This document shows, one piece after another, positions 1 to 6,353 of a stretch of DNA of 6,925 bases. Numbering within the stretch: the first letter of the stretch is position 1; the number at the start of each line of letters is the position of its first letter. A program made the translations under genes and the position numbers. The stretch comes from Syntrophomonadaceae bacterium. GTDB taxonomy: Bacteria; Bacillota; Dethiobacteria; PWVN01. The DNA lies in the NCBI GenBank assembly GCA_007136165.1, contig SLHK01000181.1:1-6925 (forward strand). The letters run 5' to 3'. A model generated the notes under the pieces. That model was not told where the DNA came from. It did no database searches and worked only from the letters and a program-made list of their open reading frames with translations.

Positions 1-26
1 AAAACCAGGGCCGAGGAGGGATAAGA

Positions 27-902
27 ATGCGGTATGAGGGTACCGTTTACAGGCCTCCCAGCGAAGCGGGAAGCCTGATCATTCAGGCCACCGTGGGCTG
101 CCCCCACAACAAGTGCACCTTTTGCGCCATGTACAAGGGGAGCAGGTTCAAGATCCGGTCTGTAAAAGAGGTTAAAGAGGATCTGGACATGGCCAGAGAT
201 TACTACGGCGGCCAGGTCCGCAGCGTTTTTTTCGCCGACGGCAACACCATAATCATGAAGACTCCTCAGCTGGTGGAGATCTTCTCATACACCCGGGAAA
301 TTTTCCCCAATCTGGAGCGCATCACCCTCTACGGGTCGGCCCGGTTCATCCTTTTGAAAAGCCTGGAAGAACTGGTTACCCTGAGGGAGGCGGGGCTTAA
401 GAGGATTCATTCCGGGTTGGAATCGGGAGACGATGAAGTCCTTTCCTTCTTAAAGAAGGGAGTGACATCTGCCCAGGCCATCGAGGCGGGGCGCAATGTG
501 ATGGAGGCCGGCATTGAACTGAGCGAGTACTATATCGTGGGGGCGGGAGGGACGGCCCTCTCCCGGCAGCATGCCGTAAACAGCGGTAAAACATTAAAGG
601 CTATCAACCCGGATTTCATCCGCCTGCGGACCATGATGCCGGCCAGGAGAGCGCCCCTCTACGATTTATTCAAAGACGGTTCCTTTGTCCTCCTGCGCCC
701 CCACCAGGCCCTAAAGGAAACCCGGCTGCTGCTGGAGAACCTGGAGGGGGCCGACAGCTGGTTTTTAAGCGATCATGTGTCAAATTACTGGCCCGTTAAC
801 GGGAAGCTCCCCGGCGACAGGGAAAAGATGCTGAAAGATATCGACCATGCCTTGAGCCTGGACGAGGAGAATTTTAGAAACCCGGAAATGGTGAGGCTTT
901 AA
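27..902 (+). CDS. Radical SAM protein, CX4CX2C type
   Basis: A 291-residue cytoplasmic radical SAM enzyme; the reaction and substrate are unknown. The cluster motif is at residues 25-33 (GCPHNKCTFC: Cys25, Cys30, Cys33). This is CX4CX2C rather than the usual CX3CX2C, but the spacing is typical of a clostridial radical SAM family (COG1032/Elp3-like) that begins RPPSEA-SLI-Q-T-GC-HNKCTFC. Further core features are FADGN at 69-73, GLKRIHSGLESGDDEVL around 123-139 (SAM-binding strand region) and YYIVGAGG at 168-175. The C-terminal SDHVSNYWPVNGKLPGDREKML block (248-269) is also characteristic of the family. The ATG is set by GAGGAGGG at 13-20, six bases upstream. The next gene follows after 21 bp, so co-transcription is likely. 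Family assignment is firm; function is open. Confidence 0.93.
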   Translation: MRYEGTVYRPPSEAGSLIIQATVGCPHNKCTFCAMYKGSRFKIRSVKEVKEDLDMARDYYGGQVRSVFFADGNTIIMKTPQLVEIFSYTREIFPNLERITLYGSARFILLKSLEELVTLREAGLKRIHSGLESGDDEVLSFLKKGVTSAQAIEAGRNVMEAGIELSEYYIVGAGGTALSRQHAVNSGKTLKAINPDFIRLRTMMPARRAPLYDLFKDGSFVLLRPHQALKETRLLLENLEGADSWFLSDHVSNYWPVNGKLPGDREKMLKDIDHALSLDEENFRNPEMVRL

Positions 903-912
903 GGGCAAATTC

Positions 913-918
913 AGGAGG
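913..918 (+). promoter_or_regulatory. Ribosome binding site fixing a TTG start
   Basis: A perfect AGGAGG lies five bases before the TTG at 924. No ATG or GTG lies at suitable spacing, and translation from this TTG gives the expected amidohydrolase N-terminus (DVILVNGAVVTM). Confidence 0.85.
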
Positions 919-923
919 TTGCT

Positions 924-2534
924 TTGGACGTAATTCTGGTAAATGGCGCTGTTGTTACCATGGCGGGGAGCGGGCCCCGGGCGGAAGCGGTGGCCCTTGG
1001 AGGGGGCAGGATTGAGGCCCTGGGCACAAATGGAGACATGCTGGCCCTTAAAGACGCCGGGACCGAAGTCATCGACCTTAAGGGGAAGATGGTGGCCCCC
1101 GGCTTTAATGACAGCCACATGCACTTGATAAACTACGGTTTAAGCCTTAATAACGTGGATTTGCAAAGCTGCCGCAGCCTCGACCAGGTGAGGGAGAAGC
1201 TCCGCCGCCATATCCGCACCAACAATATACGGAGGTCCTGGGTTTTTGGCTGGGGCTGGAACCAGGAGTTCTATGCCGAGAAGCGGATGCCGGTAAGGCA
1301 GGATATAGACGCCGTCAGCGGCGACAACTTCCTGGTAATAGCGAGAAGCTGCAATCACGTCTGCACCGCCAACACCAGGGTCCTGGAGAGGGCAGGCATC
1401 CTGGAAGCCCCTCCCGTGGTTAGGGGGGGAGAGGTCCAACTAGATAAGGAGGGGCGGCCTACAGGAATCTTGAAGGAAAAAGCCATGAGGCTGGTCCTGG
1501 ACATAACGCCTTCCATGGATAAAGTAATGCTGAAAAACCTCATCCTGCAGGCCACCGCAAACTGCCTGCGGTTTGGCCTTACCTCCCTGCAAACCGATGA
1601 TTTCAGTGGGGTCAAGGGTAACTTTCGGGAGGTTTTGCAGGCTTACCGGGAACTGGACGCCGAAGGAAGGCTGCCCCTGAGAATCAACAAACAGCTGCTG
1701 CTTAAAAACCGGGAACACCTGGAAGATTTTCTCAGCCTGGGTTACCGGACGGGGGACGGCACCCCCCACTTCAAGATCGGGCCCTTGAAGATTATGGGCG
1801 ACGGTTCCCTGGGAGCCCGGACGGCCGCCTTAAGGTCTCCCTATGCCGACGACCCGGAAAATTTGGGAATTCCCTTGTATTCCCGGGAAGAGCTGGAGGA
1901 ATTGGTTTCTACCGCGGACCGGGGAGGGCTTCAGGTAGCCGTCCACGCCATTGGTGATGAGACCATGGAAAGGAGCCTGGATGCCAGTTCTTCGGCGTGG
2001 CACCGGGAGGATCCCCGCTTCAGGATTATCCACTGCTCCATCGCCGGCGGGGATATATTGAAGAAGTTTAAGGACATGAGAGTTATAGCCGATGTACAGC
2101 CCAGTTTTGTAGCCTCCGATTATTCCTTCGTCCAGGAGAGGCTGGGCTCTGAGCGGGCCCCTTATGCTTATTGCTTTAAATCCTTCCTGCGCCTGGGCAT
2201 CCCCCTGGCAGGAAGTTCCGACTGCCCCGTGGAAACGTGCAGCCCCCTGGCGGGAATCCATGCTGCCGTAACCCGGACCAATCCCCGGGGAGATCCCCCG
2301 GGAGGCTGGATGCCCGAAGAAAAGCTTTCCCTTACGGAAGCTCTCCACATGTATACTTTAGGCTCCGCTTACTGTACCTACGAAGAGAATCTGAAGGGTT
2401 CCCTGGAACCGGGCAAATGGGCGGACCTGGTGGTCCTTTCGGAAGATTTGCGGCGGGTGCCACCGGGAGATATTAAAGATGTGCAGGTACTCATGACCAT
2501 GGTGGGGGGAAAAGTCATGTACAGCGCCCTTTAA
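924..2534 (+). CDS. Amidohydrolase, YtcJ/NfdA-like (amidohydrolase family 3)
   Basis: A 536-residue metal-dependent hydrolase of the amidohydrolase superfamily, probably cytoplasmic because no signal peptide is visible. Relatives hydrolyse C-N bonds, for example N-substituted formamide deformylase; the substrate here cannot be told. The N-terminal beta-sandwich strand is at 1-60. The metal-binding HxH is at 65-67 (FNDSHMH). The family lysine and glycine-rich segment is LKIMGDGSLGARTAAL, with Lys289. Further ligand-region motifs are HAIGD (His341), IIHCS (His370) and GSSDCPVE with the metal-binding Asp433. The C-terminal GSLEPGKWADLVVLSED returns to the small domain. Most family members have Glu just before the second catalytic His (IEHAQ); this one has Ile369, as in an HC-type subgroup. 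Length is normal. It starts at TTG, 21 bp after the radical SAM gene, which suggests an operon ending at the terminator near 2600. Confidence 0.93.
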   Translation: MDVILVNGAVVTMAGSGPRAEAVALGGGRIEALGTNGDMLALKDAGTEVIDLKGKMVAPGFNDSHMHLINYGLSLNNVDLQSCRSLDQVREKLRRHIRTNNIRRSWVFGWGWNQEFYAEKRMPVRQDIDAVSGDNFLVIARSCNHVCTANTRVLERAGILEAPPVVRGGEVQLDKEGRPTGILKEKAMRLVLDITPSMDKVMLKNLILQATANCLRFGLTSLQTDDFSGVKGNFREVLQAYRELDAEGRLPLRINKQLLLKNREHLEDFLSLGYRTGDGTPHFKIGPLKIMGDGSLGARTAALRSPYADDPENLGIPLYSREELEELVSTADRGGLQVAVHAIGDETMERSLDASSSAWHREDPRFRIIHCSIAGGDILKKFKDMRVIADVQPSFVASDYSFVQERLGSERAPYAYCFKSFLRLGIPLAGSSDCPVETCSPLAGIHAAVTRTNPRGDPPGGWMPEEKLSLTEALHMYTLGSAYCTYEENLKGSLEPGKWADLVVLSEDLRRVPPGDIKDVQVLMTMVGGKVMYSAL

Positions 2535-2599
2535 ACTTGTAAAAGGGCATCAACCTGCAGTAACGGCATTTAAGCCTTTACATTCGTCAACAAAAGTAA

Positions 2600-2645
2600 A
2601 AACCTCCTGCCGGGGGCTTTAAACCCAACAGGAGGTTTGTTTTTT
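2600..2645. terminator. Rho-independent terminator, probably bidirectional
   Basis: A perfect 10-bp stem pairs AAACCTCCTG (2600-2609) with CAGGAGGTTT (2629-2638). A GGG/CCC pairing within the loop can extend it. On the + strand it is followed by GTTTTTT (2639-2645), a terminator for the amidohydrolase operon. On the minus strand, reading leftward, the stem is followed by TTTACTTTTG, so it can also stop hcp, whose stop codon lies just to the right. Confidence 0.9.
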
Positions 2646-2648
2646 CTG

Positions 2649-4277
2649 TTATGCCTGCAGGATAGCTTTGAGGTCTTCCTCCGGTGTGGAGATGGGCATA
2701 ATGTTGAAGTTCTTTACCAGCACCTCCAGCACATTGGGGGTAATAAAGGCCGGGAGGCTGGGCCCTAAACGGATATTCTTCATACCCAGGTGCAGGAGGG
2801 TCAAAAGGATGGCCACGGCCTTTTGCTCGTACCAGGACAGGATCAGGGAAAGGGGCAGCTCATTGATATCACAGTCAAAGGCTTCAGCCAGGGCTGCGCT
2901 CACCTGGATGGCGGAGTAGGCATCGTTGCACTGCCCCATGTCCAGGAGGCGGGGGATGCCGCCGATGTCCCCCAGTTTTTTATCATAAAACCGGTATTTG
3001 CCGCAGGCCAGGGTCAGGATCACGGTATCCTCAGGGGCTTTTTCCACGAACTCGGTATAATAGTTCCGCCCCGGCTTGGCGCCGTCACAGCCGGCTACCA
3101 GGAAGAAGCGGCGAATGTCACCCTGCTTGATGCCGGCAATGATCTTTTCTGCCGCTCCCAGGACGGCGTTCCGGGCAAAGCCCACCGTTACTTCCCCTTT
3201 GTCCCGGGTGTCGGGGAAACCCGGCAGGGCCAAGGCTTTCTCGATTACCGGGCTGAAGTCGTTGCCTTCCAGATGGACGGCACCGGGGTAACCTGTCATG
3301 GCGGTGGTGAAGATGTTGTCCCGGTAGGCTTCTTTGGGCTCCTGGATGCAGTTGGTGGTCATGACGATGGCCCCGGGAAACCGGGCGAACTCTTTTTTCT
3401 GGTTCTGCCAGGCGGTTCCATAGTTTCCATACAGGTGCTCATATTTCTTGAGTTCCGGGTAACCGTGGGCGGGAAGCATCTCCCCGTGGGTGTAGACGGT
3501 TATACCCCGGCCCCTGGTCTGTTCCAGGATATTTTTCAGATCTTTGAGGTCGTGCCCCGAAACCAGGATGCCCTTGCCTTCCTTGTGGCCCAGGGGCACC
3601 GGTGTGGGAACCGGGTGGCCGAAGGTTTCCGTGTTGCCTTTATCCAGAAGTTCCATGGCCAAAAGGTTTGCCTCTCCGCACTTAAGGGCCATCTCCACCC
3701 AGGATTCCAATGGCAGGTTGTCTTCGGCCAGGGCCGTCAGGGCATGGTACAGAAAGGCATAAATTTTTTCGTCTTCGTGCCCCAGGACGGCCGCATGATG
3801 GGTATAGGCGGCCACACCTTTCAGGCCGAAGAGGACCACCTGCTGCAGGGAGCGTATATCATCCGGACCTTCCCGGGTCCAGGGGGAACCTGTTTCCTGT
3901 GCCTGCCGGACCAGGTCATCCAGGTTATCAGCGGGGCTAAAGGAGACAGCGGGGTGGGAGATGCGGGAACCGCCGGCTTTAAGGACTTTCCCTTCCAGGG
4001 AACGGGTCAAGGCGACGCTCTCCTGGATAAAGCCGAAAAACCGCTCCTCGTCAAAATTGACATTGGTCAGGGTGGCAAAGAGGGCTTCGGCGGTAAAAAC
4101 ATCCGCTTCCTTTGCCGAAACTCCCACATCCCTGCCGGCCCTGACGTAGAGGGCCAGGCCCTTCAGGGAATGGACCAGTAGGTCCTGCAGGGCGGCAACC
4201 CGGGGGGATTTGCCGCAGACTCCCCGTACTGTACATCCTTTGCCTTTGGCTGTTTGTTCACATTGATTGCAAAACAT
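2649..4277 (-). CDS. hcp: Hybrid cluster protein (prismane / hydroxylamine reductase), class I
   Basis: A 542-residue cytoplasmic iron-sulfur enzyme. Hcp reduces hydroxylamine to ammonia in vitro and acts as an NO reductase in nitrosative-stress defence; Hcp has also been linked to protein S-nitrosylation. The N-terminal cluster motif is CX2CX8CX5C (Cys3, 6, 15, 21), the class I [4Fe-4S] pattern of Desulfovibrio and clostridia. The hybrid 4Fe-2S-2O cluster ligands are all present: His242, Glu266, Cys310, Cys397 (AGCDG, the persulfide cysteine), Cys425 (LACGKYRF), Cys450 (MGQCND), Glu484 and Lys486 (WYEQK). The ATG is preceded by AAAAGGAGAGG eight bases upstream. The gene lies 84 bp downstream of the Rrf2 regulator on the same strand, with no terminator evident between them. 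It ends at the shared convergent terminator. No hcr reductase gene is in the window. Confidence 0.98.
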   Translation of the reverse strand: MFCNQCEQTAKGKGCTVRGVCGKSPRVAALQDLLVHSLKGLALYVRAGRDVGVSAKEADVFTAEALFATLTNVNFDEERFFGFIQESVALTRSLEGKVLKAGGSRISHPAVSFSPADNLDDLVRQAQETGSPWTREGPDDIRSLQQVVLFGLKGVAAYTHHAAVLGHEDEKIYAFLYHALTALAEDNLPLESWVEMALKCGEANLLAMELLDKGNTETFGHPVPTPVPLGHKEGKGILVSGHDLKDLKNILEQTRGRGITVYTHGEMLPAHGYPELKKYEHLYGNYGTAWQNQKKEFARFPGAIVMTTNCIQEPKEAYRDNIFTTAMTGYPGAVHLEGNDFSPVIEKALALPGFPDTRDKGEVTVGFARNAVLGAAEKIIAGIKQGDIRRFFLVAGCDGAKPGRNYYTEFVEKAPEDTVILTLACGKYRFYDKKLGDIGGIPRLLDMGQCNDAYSAIQVSAALAEAFDCDINELPLSLILSWYEQKAVAILLTLLHLGMKNIRLGPSLPAFITPNVLEVLVKNFNIMPISTPEEDLKAILQA

Positions 4278-4298
4278 TGGTTTTTCCTCTCCTTTTAG

Positions 4299-4316
4299 AG
4301 TAAAATATTCTTTACT
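4299..4316. promoter_or_regulatory. Inverted repeat in the hcp leader, candidate operator
   Basis: AGTAAA and TTTACT form perfect 6-bp arms around a 6-bp AT-rich centre, between the Rrf2 gene and hcp and just upstream of the hcp ribosome binding site (4286-4296). A repressor bound here could block transcription of hcp, from a local promoter or from read-through. No well-spaced sigma-A promoter could be fixed in this gap. The position is suggestive, but the function is inferred only. Confidence 0.35.
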
Positions 4317-4361
4317 GAACTTTTCTCACAGGTATTCCCGTCAAGCGATTAGAGTATGACC

Positions 4362-4784
4362 TCACATAGTCTTTTCCTCCTTATTCGCAGCTGCGATATC
4401 GGCAAAGGTCTCTTTTTTGAGCTCTGCCAGCATGGCTTTCTGGGCCCTTTTCAGGATGGGGCGAAAGGAGCAGGTTTGCTTGTTCGGGCAGTTGTGGCTG
4501 TCGGCCAGGCATGCATTAAGGTACATTTGGCCTTCAATGGCTACCAGGGCCCGGGCCATGGTAATATCTTCAGCGGGTACTGCCAAACGGACCCCTCCCT
4601 GGCTGCCCCGCTGGGTGGTGACCAGGCCTGCTCTGGCCAGCAGCTGGACAGTTTTCTTTAAAAAAACTTCCGGGACATTCTGGTTCTTCGAAATCGTCCT
4701 GGCTGACAGCACTGTGCCGAAGGGGTATCTGGACAATTCCAGCAGGGTCTGCATGGCGTATTCTGTCTGCCGGGTAATCTGCAT
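4362..4784 (-). CDS. Rrf2-family Fe-S transcriptional regulator (NsrR/IscR-like)
   Basis: A 140-residue DNA-binding regulator. The N-terminus MQITRQTEYAM is typical of Rrf2. The winged helix-turn-helix covers about residues 27-70 and ends in the wing RGSQGGVRL. Three cysteines (92, 99, 105; CX6CX5C) occupy the cluster-binding positions of IscR and NsrR. Glu8 sits where the NsrR fourth ligand Asp8 (Streptomyces) lies, and RsrR also uses Glu8. This suggests an Fe-S cluster that senses NO or redox state. The start is the ATG at 4784, nine bases after AAAGGA (4794-4799). An in-frame TTG three codons upstream (4793) abuts that site and is not credible. Upstream of hcp on the same strand, it most likely controls hcp and itself. 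NsrR is the closest named relative by context, but the subfamily is not certain. Confidence 0.9.
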   Translation of the reverse strand: MQITRQTEYAMQTLLELSRYPFGTVLSARTISKNQNVPEVFLKKTVQLLARAGLVTTQRGSQGGVRLAVPAEDITMARALVAIEGQMYLNACLADSHNCPNKQTCSFRPILKRAQKAMLAELKKETFADIAAANKEEKTM

Positions 4785-4793
4785 GGGCCCCAA

Positions 4794-4799
4794 TCCTTT
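4794..4799 (-). promoter_or_regulatory. Ribosome binding site deciding the Rrf2 start
   Basis: On the minus strand this reads AAAGGA, nine bases before the ATG at 4784 and directly abutting the alternative TTG at 4793. It therefore supports the ATG and a 140-residue product. Confidence 0.7.
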
Positions 4800-4802
4800 C
4801 TT

Positions 4803-4834
4803 AATAGGACTAATTTCATCTTATTTATCCTATT
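4803..4834. promoter_or_regulatory. 32-bp imperfect dyad upstream of the Rrf2 gene, candidate autoregulatory operator
   Basis: Two 12-base arms match at 10 of 12 positions around an 8-base centre. On the minus strand they read AATAGGATAAAT and ATTAGTCCTATT. The site begins 19 bp upstream of the regulator's ATG, in the position expected for a repressor operator. Rrf2 proteins often bind dyads of about 25-30 bp in their own promoters. The motif is not a recognised consensus; function is inferred from position and symmetry. Confidence 0.45.
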
Positions 4835-4896
4835 CGTCACAGCTAGTATTGATTCCTTCTTTTTCATAAAAATTATTTAATTTTTTTCTCTGACCC

Positions 4897-4950
4897 TCAG
4901 GATAAAGGAATTTATGCCGGCCTGGCGGAACTTTTTATAGTACATCCTGA
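4897..4950 (+). other. Inverted repeat in the leader of the ABC ATPase gene
   Basis: TCAGGAT (4897-4903) and ATCCTGA (4944-4950) are perfect 7-bp inverted repeats 40 bases apart. Between them is a GC-rich segment (CCGGCCTGGCGG) that can form its own small hairpin. The outer arm ends four bases before the ribosome binding site (GAGGTG, 4955-4960). If this stretch is transcribed it could fold as a structured 5' leader. TATAGT at 4936-4941 also resembles a -10 box, which would put transcription start downstream of most of the structure. It matches no riboswitch class I can recognise. Confidence 0.3.
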
Positions 4951-4954
4951 AGCC

Positions 4955-4960
4955 GAGGTG
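4955..4960 (+). promoter_or_regulatory. Ribosome binding site fixing a TTG start for the ABC ATPase
   Basis: GAGGTG lies eight bases before TTG at 4969. Starting at the first in-frame ATG (4981) would leave 20 bases between site and start, so the TTG is preferred. Confidence 0.7.
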
Positions 4961-4968
4961 AAATTATA

Positions 4969-5760
4969 TTGCTGGTGGAAATGCGGCAAATGTCCTGCAT
5001 GCGTGAGGAAAAATATCTTCTCAAAGATATAGACTGGCAGGTAAAACCGGGGGAAAACTGGGCCATTGTGGGCCTTAACGGGTCGGGGAAAACCACCCTC
5101 TTAAACATTATAAACGGCTACATGTGGCCTTCATCCGGCCGTGTCCGGGTGCTGGGAAAGGAATTAGGCAGGGTGGACATCCGGGAGATCCGCCCTTCTA
5201 TCGGCTGGGTAAGTTCCTCTCTGCAGGAGAAACTTTATACCCACGAGGCAGTGGAAGATATAGTGGTGAGCGGCAAGTATGCCAGTATTGGCCTGTATGA
5301 AAGGGCAGGTACCGCCGACAGGGAACGGGCCCTATCCCTTTTGCAAGAAGTCGGCTTAAGAAATTTGGGGGGCAGAAGGTACGATACCCTCTCCCAGGGG
5401 GAAAAGCAAAAAGTTTTGATTGCCCGGGCTTTGATGAGCAGGCCCAGGCTCCTTCTCCTGGATGAACCCTGCTCAGGACTGGATATTTTCTCCCGGGAGC
5501 AATTCCTCAAGGCCATTGAAGGCCTGTGCCGCAGGGCAAAAGGCCCCAACCTCCTGTATGTGAGCCACCGGGTGGAAGAGATTATACCCGGCTTGACAAA
5601 AGTTTTGCTCCTTCGCAGGGGCGAAGTGCACTCCCAGGGAGATGCCGCCTCGGTTTTGACAACAGAGAACCTTTCGGATTTTTTTGAAATACCCGTAGAG
5701 GTCAGGTGGCAGGACAGAAGGCCGTGGCTTATAATTCGCGGAGATTCTTCCGGCAGGTAA
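4969..5760 (+). CDS. ABC transporter ATP-binding protein, ModF/YlmA-like (COG1119)
   Basis: A 263-residue cytoplasmic ATPase domain with all motifs intact. Walker A GLNGSGKT is at 35-42. The Q-loop region is near Gln86. The signature LSQGE is at 141-145, Walker B LLLLDEP at 161-167, the D-loop SGLD at 169-172, and the switch histidine in YVSHR at 198-201. The segment IVGLNGSGKTTLLNIINGYMWPSSG and the VSSSLQEK block resemble the single-domain COG1119 group, annotated as molybdate-type or YlmA. No permease or binding protein gene adjoins it, so it is an orphan ATPase whose partner, if any, is encoded elsewhere. The gene starts at TTG, divergent from the Rrf2 gene across 184 bp. The remains of an acetyltransferase gene follow its stop codon. 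The fold is certain; substrate and role are unknown. Confidence 0.92.
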   Translation: MLVEMRQMSCMREEKYLLKDIDWQVKPGENWAIVGLNGSGKTTLLNIINGYMWPSSGRVRVLGKELGRVDIREIRPSIGWVSSSLQEKLYTHEAVEDIVVSGKYASIGLYERAGTADRERALSLLQEVGLRNLGGRRYDTLSQGEKQKVLIARALMSRPRLLLLDEPCSGLDIFSREQFLKAIEGLCRRAKGPNLLYVSHRVEEIIPGLTKVLLLRRGEVHSQGDAASVLTTENLSDFFEIPVEVRWQDRRPWLIIRGDSSGR

Positions 5761-5791
5761 GAGCAAGTGCCCAAAAACAAAACCAGGCTTC

Positions 5792-5989
5792 CTCGGCAAA
5801 AGAATCCGGTGCTCCCAGGAGAACTTTAAGAGCAGGGCCATCCCCGAGAGGCTCGGTTTTACCCAGGAAGGAGTCATCAGGCAGGCGGAGTGGCTCTATG
5901 ACCACTTTGAGGATGACGTGGTTTACGGGCTTCTGGCCCCGGAATGGCAGGGGGTAGGGACTAAGCAGCCCTTAAATAGGGAGGCGTAG
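5792..5989 (+). pseudogene. 3' remnant of a GNAT acetyltransferase gene (RimJ/RimL-like)
   Basis: An open frame without a start codon encodes about 65 residues. They contain SQENFKSRAIPERLGFTQEG (residues 9-28 of the fragment) followed by VIRQAEWLYDHFEDDVVYGL. This is the characteristic C-terminus of ribosomal-protein N-acetyltransferases: the N-x-x-S-x-x-x-x-E-R-L-G-F acetyl-CoA-binding helix, then the final DxxxYG/LL strand. A complete protein would be about 180 residues. The N-terminal two thirds are missing: upstream lies the ABC gene, whose stop is at 5760 in a different frame. Only short unrelated sequence (KSKCPKTKPGF) separates them. The remnant ends at TAG 5987-5989 and overlaps the 3' end of the convergent LysM gene by 18 bp. 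A 5' deletion is the simplest explanation. It is not expected to make an active enzyme. Confidence 0.8.
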
Positions 5990-6280
5990 GGCCTCTCCCG
6001 GATAAATGATGCTGCTGGAATTGTCGTTCGCCTTCTTTATCTGAAAGACATATTCCCGGATATCCATGCCGGCGGGCAAGTTGCTCCGGGCAATTTTCCA
6101 GAGGGTGTCACCGGGCTGAACTACGTATTCCATGTATTGGGGCACATCGGCAGCCCCTCCCGAGTTCATGAGTACCGAGGCGCCCAGGATTATGCAGATG
6201 CTCAGCAGCAGGACAACCAGTTTTTTCCGGCGCCTCTTTTTCCGGTCCCGTTTCCGCCGATCATATCTGACAGGGTACAT
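5972..6280 (-). CDS. Membrane-anchored LysM protein, YneA-like SOS cell-division inhibitor candidate
   Basis: A 102-residue protein. It has a very basic N-terminus (RRKRDRKKRRRKK, 8-20), one hydrophobic segment (about 21-38, LVVLLLSICIILGASVLM), and a single LysM peptidoglycan-binding domain at 51-101 (YVVQPGDTLWKIAR to IIYPGEALRLPI). The predicted topology is a cytoplasmic basic tail, one membrane span, and an external LysM domain. Length and layout match Bacillus YneA (about 105 residues), the LexA-controlled protein that delays division during DNA damage. The promoter carries LexA boxes, which supports the same role. The ATG follows GGGAGGT at a good distance. Unlike Bacillus, lexA is not the divergent neighbour here. 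Domain assignment is firm; the division-inhibitor role is inferred from architecture plus regulation. Confidence 0.88.
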   Translation of the reverse strand: MYPVRYDRRKRDRKKRRRKKLVVLLLSICIILGASVLMNSGGAADVPQYMEYVVQPGDTLWKIARSNLPAGMDIREYVFQIKKANDNSSSIIYPGEALRLPI

Positions 6281-6297
6281 ATTTTAACCTCCCGATA

Positions 6298-6309
6298 AAA
6301 CATATGTTT
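6298..6309. promoter_or_regulatory. Palindrome at the predicted start of transcription, near-match LexA box
   Basis: AAACATATGTTT is a perfect 12-bp palindrome. It differs from the Bacillus-type SOS core GAACATATGTTC only at the two outermost bases. It lies at about +1 to +12 of the predicted LysM transcript, so it could be a third, weaker LexA site. Confidence 0.4.
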
Positions 6310-6315
6310 GTATTC

Positions 6316-6344
6316 ATTATAAGCGAACGCATGTTCAGGGTCAA
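6316..6344 (-). promoter_or_regulatory. Sigma-A promoter of the LysM gene
   Basis: On the minus strand: -35 TTGACC (6344-6339), a 17-bp spacer and -10 TATAAT (6321-6316). Transcription should start near 6309, about 30 bases before the ATG at 6280. The spacer contains a LexA box, so LexA binding would occlude RNA polymerase. Confidence 0.9.
6324..6337. promoter_or_regulatory. LexA (SOS) box 1, in the promoter spacer
   Basis: CGAACGCATGTTCA fits the Gram-positive SOS consensus CGAAC-RNRY-GTTCG at all but the last base. It sits between the -35 and -10 boxes of the LysM promoter. Confidence 0.85.
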
Positions 6345-6353
6345 GAGAAAATG

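Noticed and set aside
2022..2033. Ile369 in place of the usual Glu beside the second catalytic His of the amidohydrolase as a sign of inactivation
   Set aside because: IHC-type variants occur in a subgroup of Firmicute relatives, and all other metal-ligand motifs are intact.
2790..4181. A long open frame of 463 codons on the + strand opposite hcp
   Set aside because: It is antisense to a gene with every Hcp cluster ligand conserved, and its translation resembles no known family. It results from the codon bias of hcp.
4339..4344. TTGACG on the minus strand as the -35 of an hcp promoter
   Set aside because: At 16-18 bp spacing there is no acceptable -10 box (AGTTCA or similar), so no promoter was called.
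4785..4793. TTG start extending the Rrf2 protein by three residues
   Set aside because: The TTG directly abuts the AAAGGA site, while the ATG lies at nine-base spacing and gives the standard Rrf2 N-terminus.
4914..4940. An 8-codon frame (MPAWRNFL) before the ABC gene as a leader peptide
   Set aside because: The spacing from AAAGGA is short, and the peptide has no residue runs suggesting attenuation. It is only mentioned within the leader finding.
5706..5957. An 83-codon + strand frame with an ATG, overlapping the ABC gene end and the acetyltransferase remnant
   Set aside because: Its translation is low-complexity and Arg/Ser-rich, while a different frame of the same DNA reads clear GNAT sequence.
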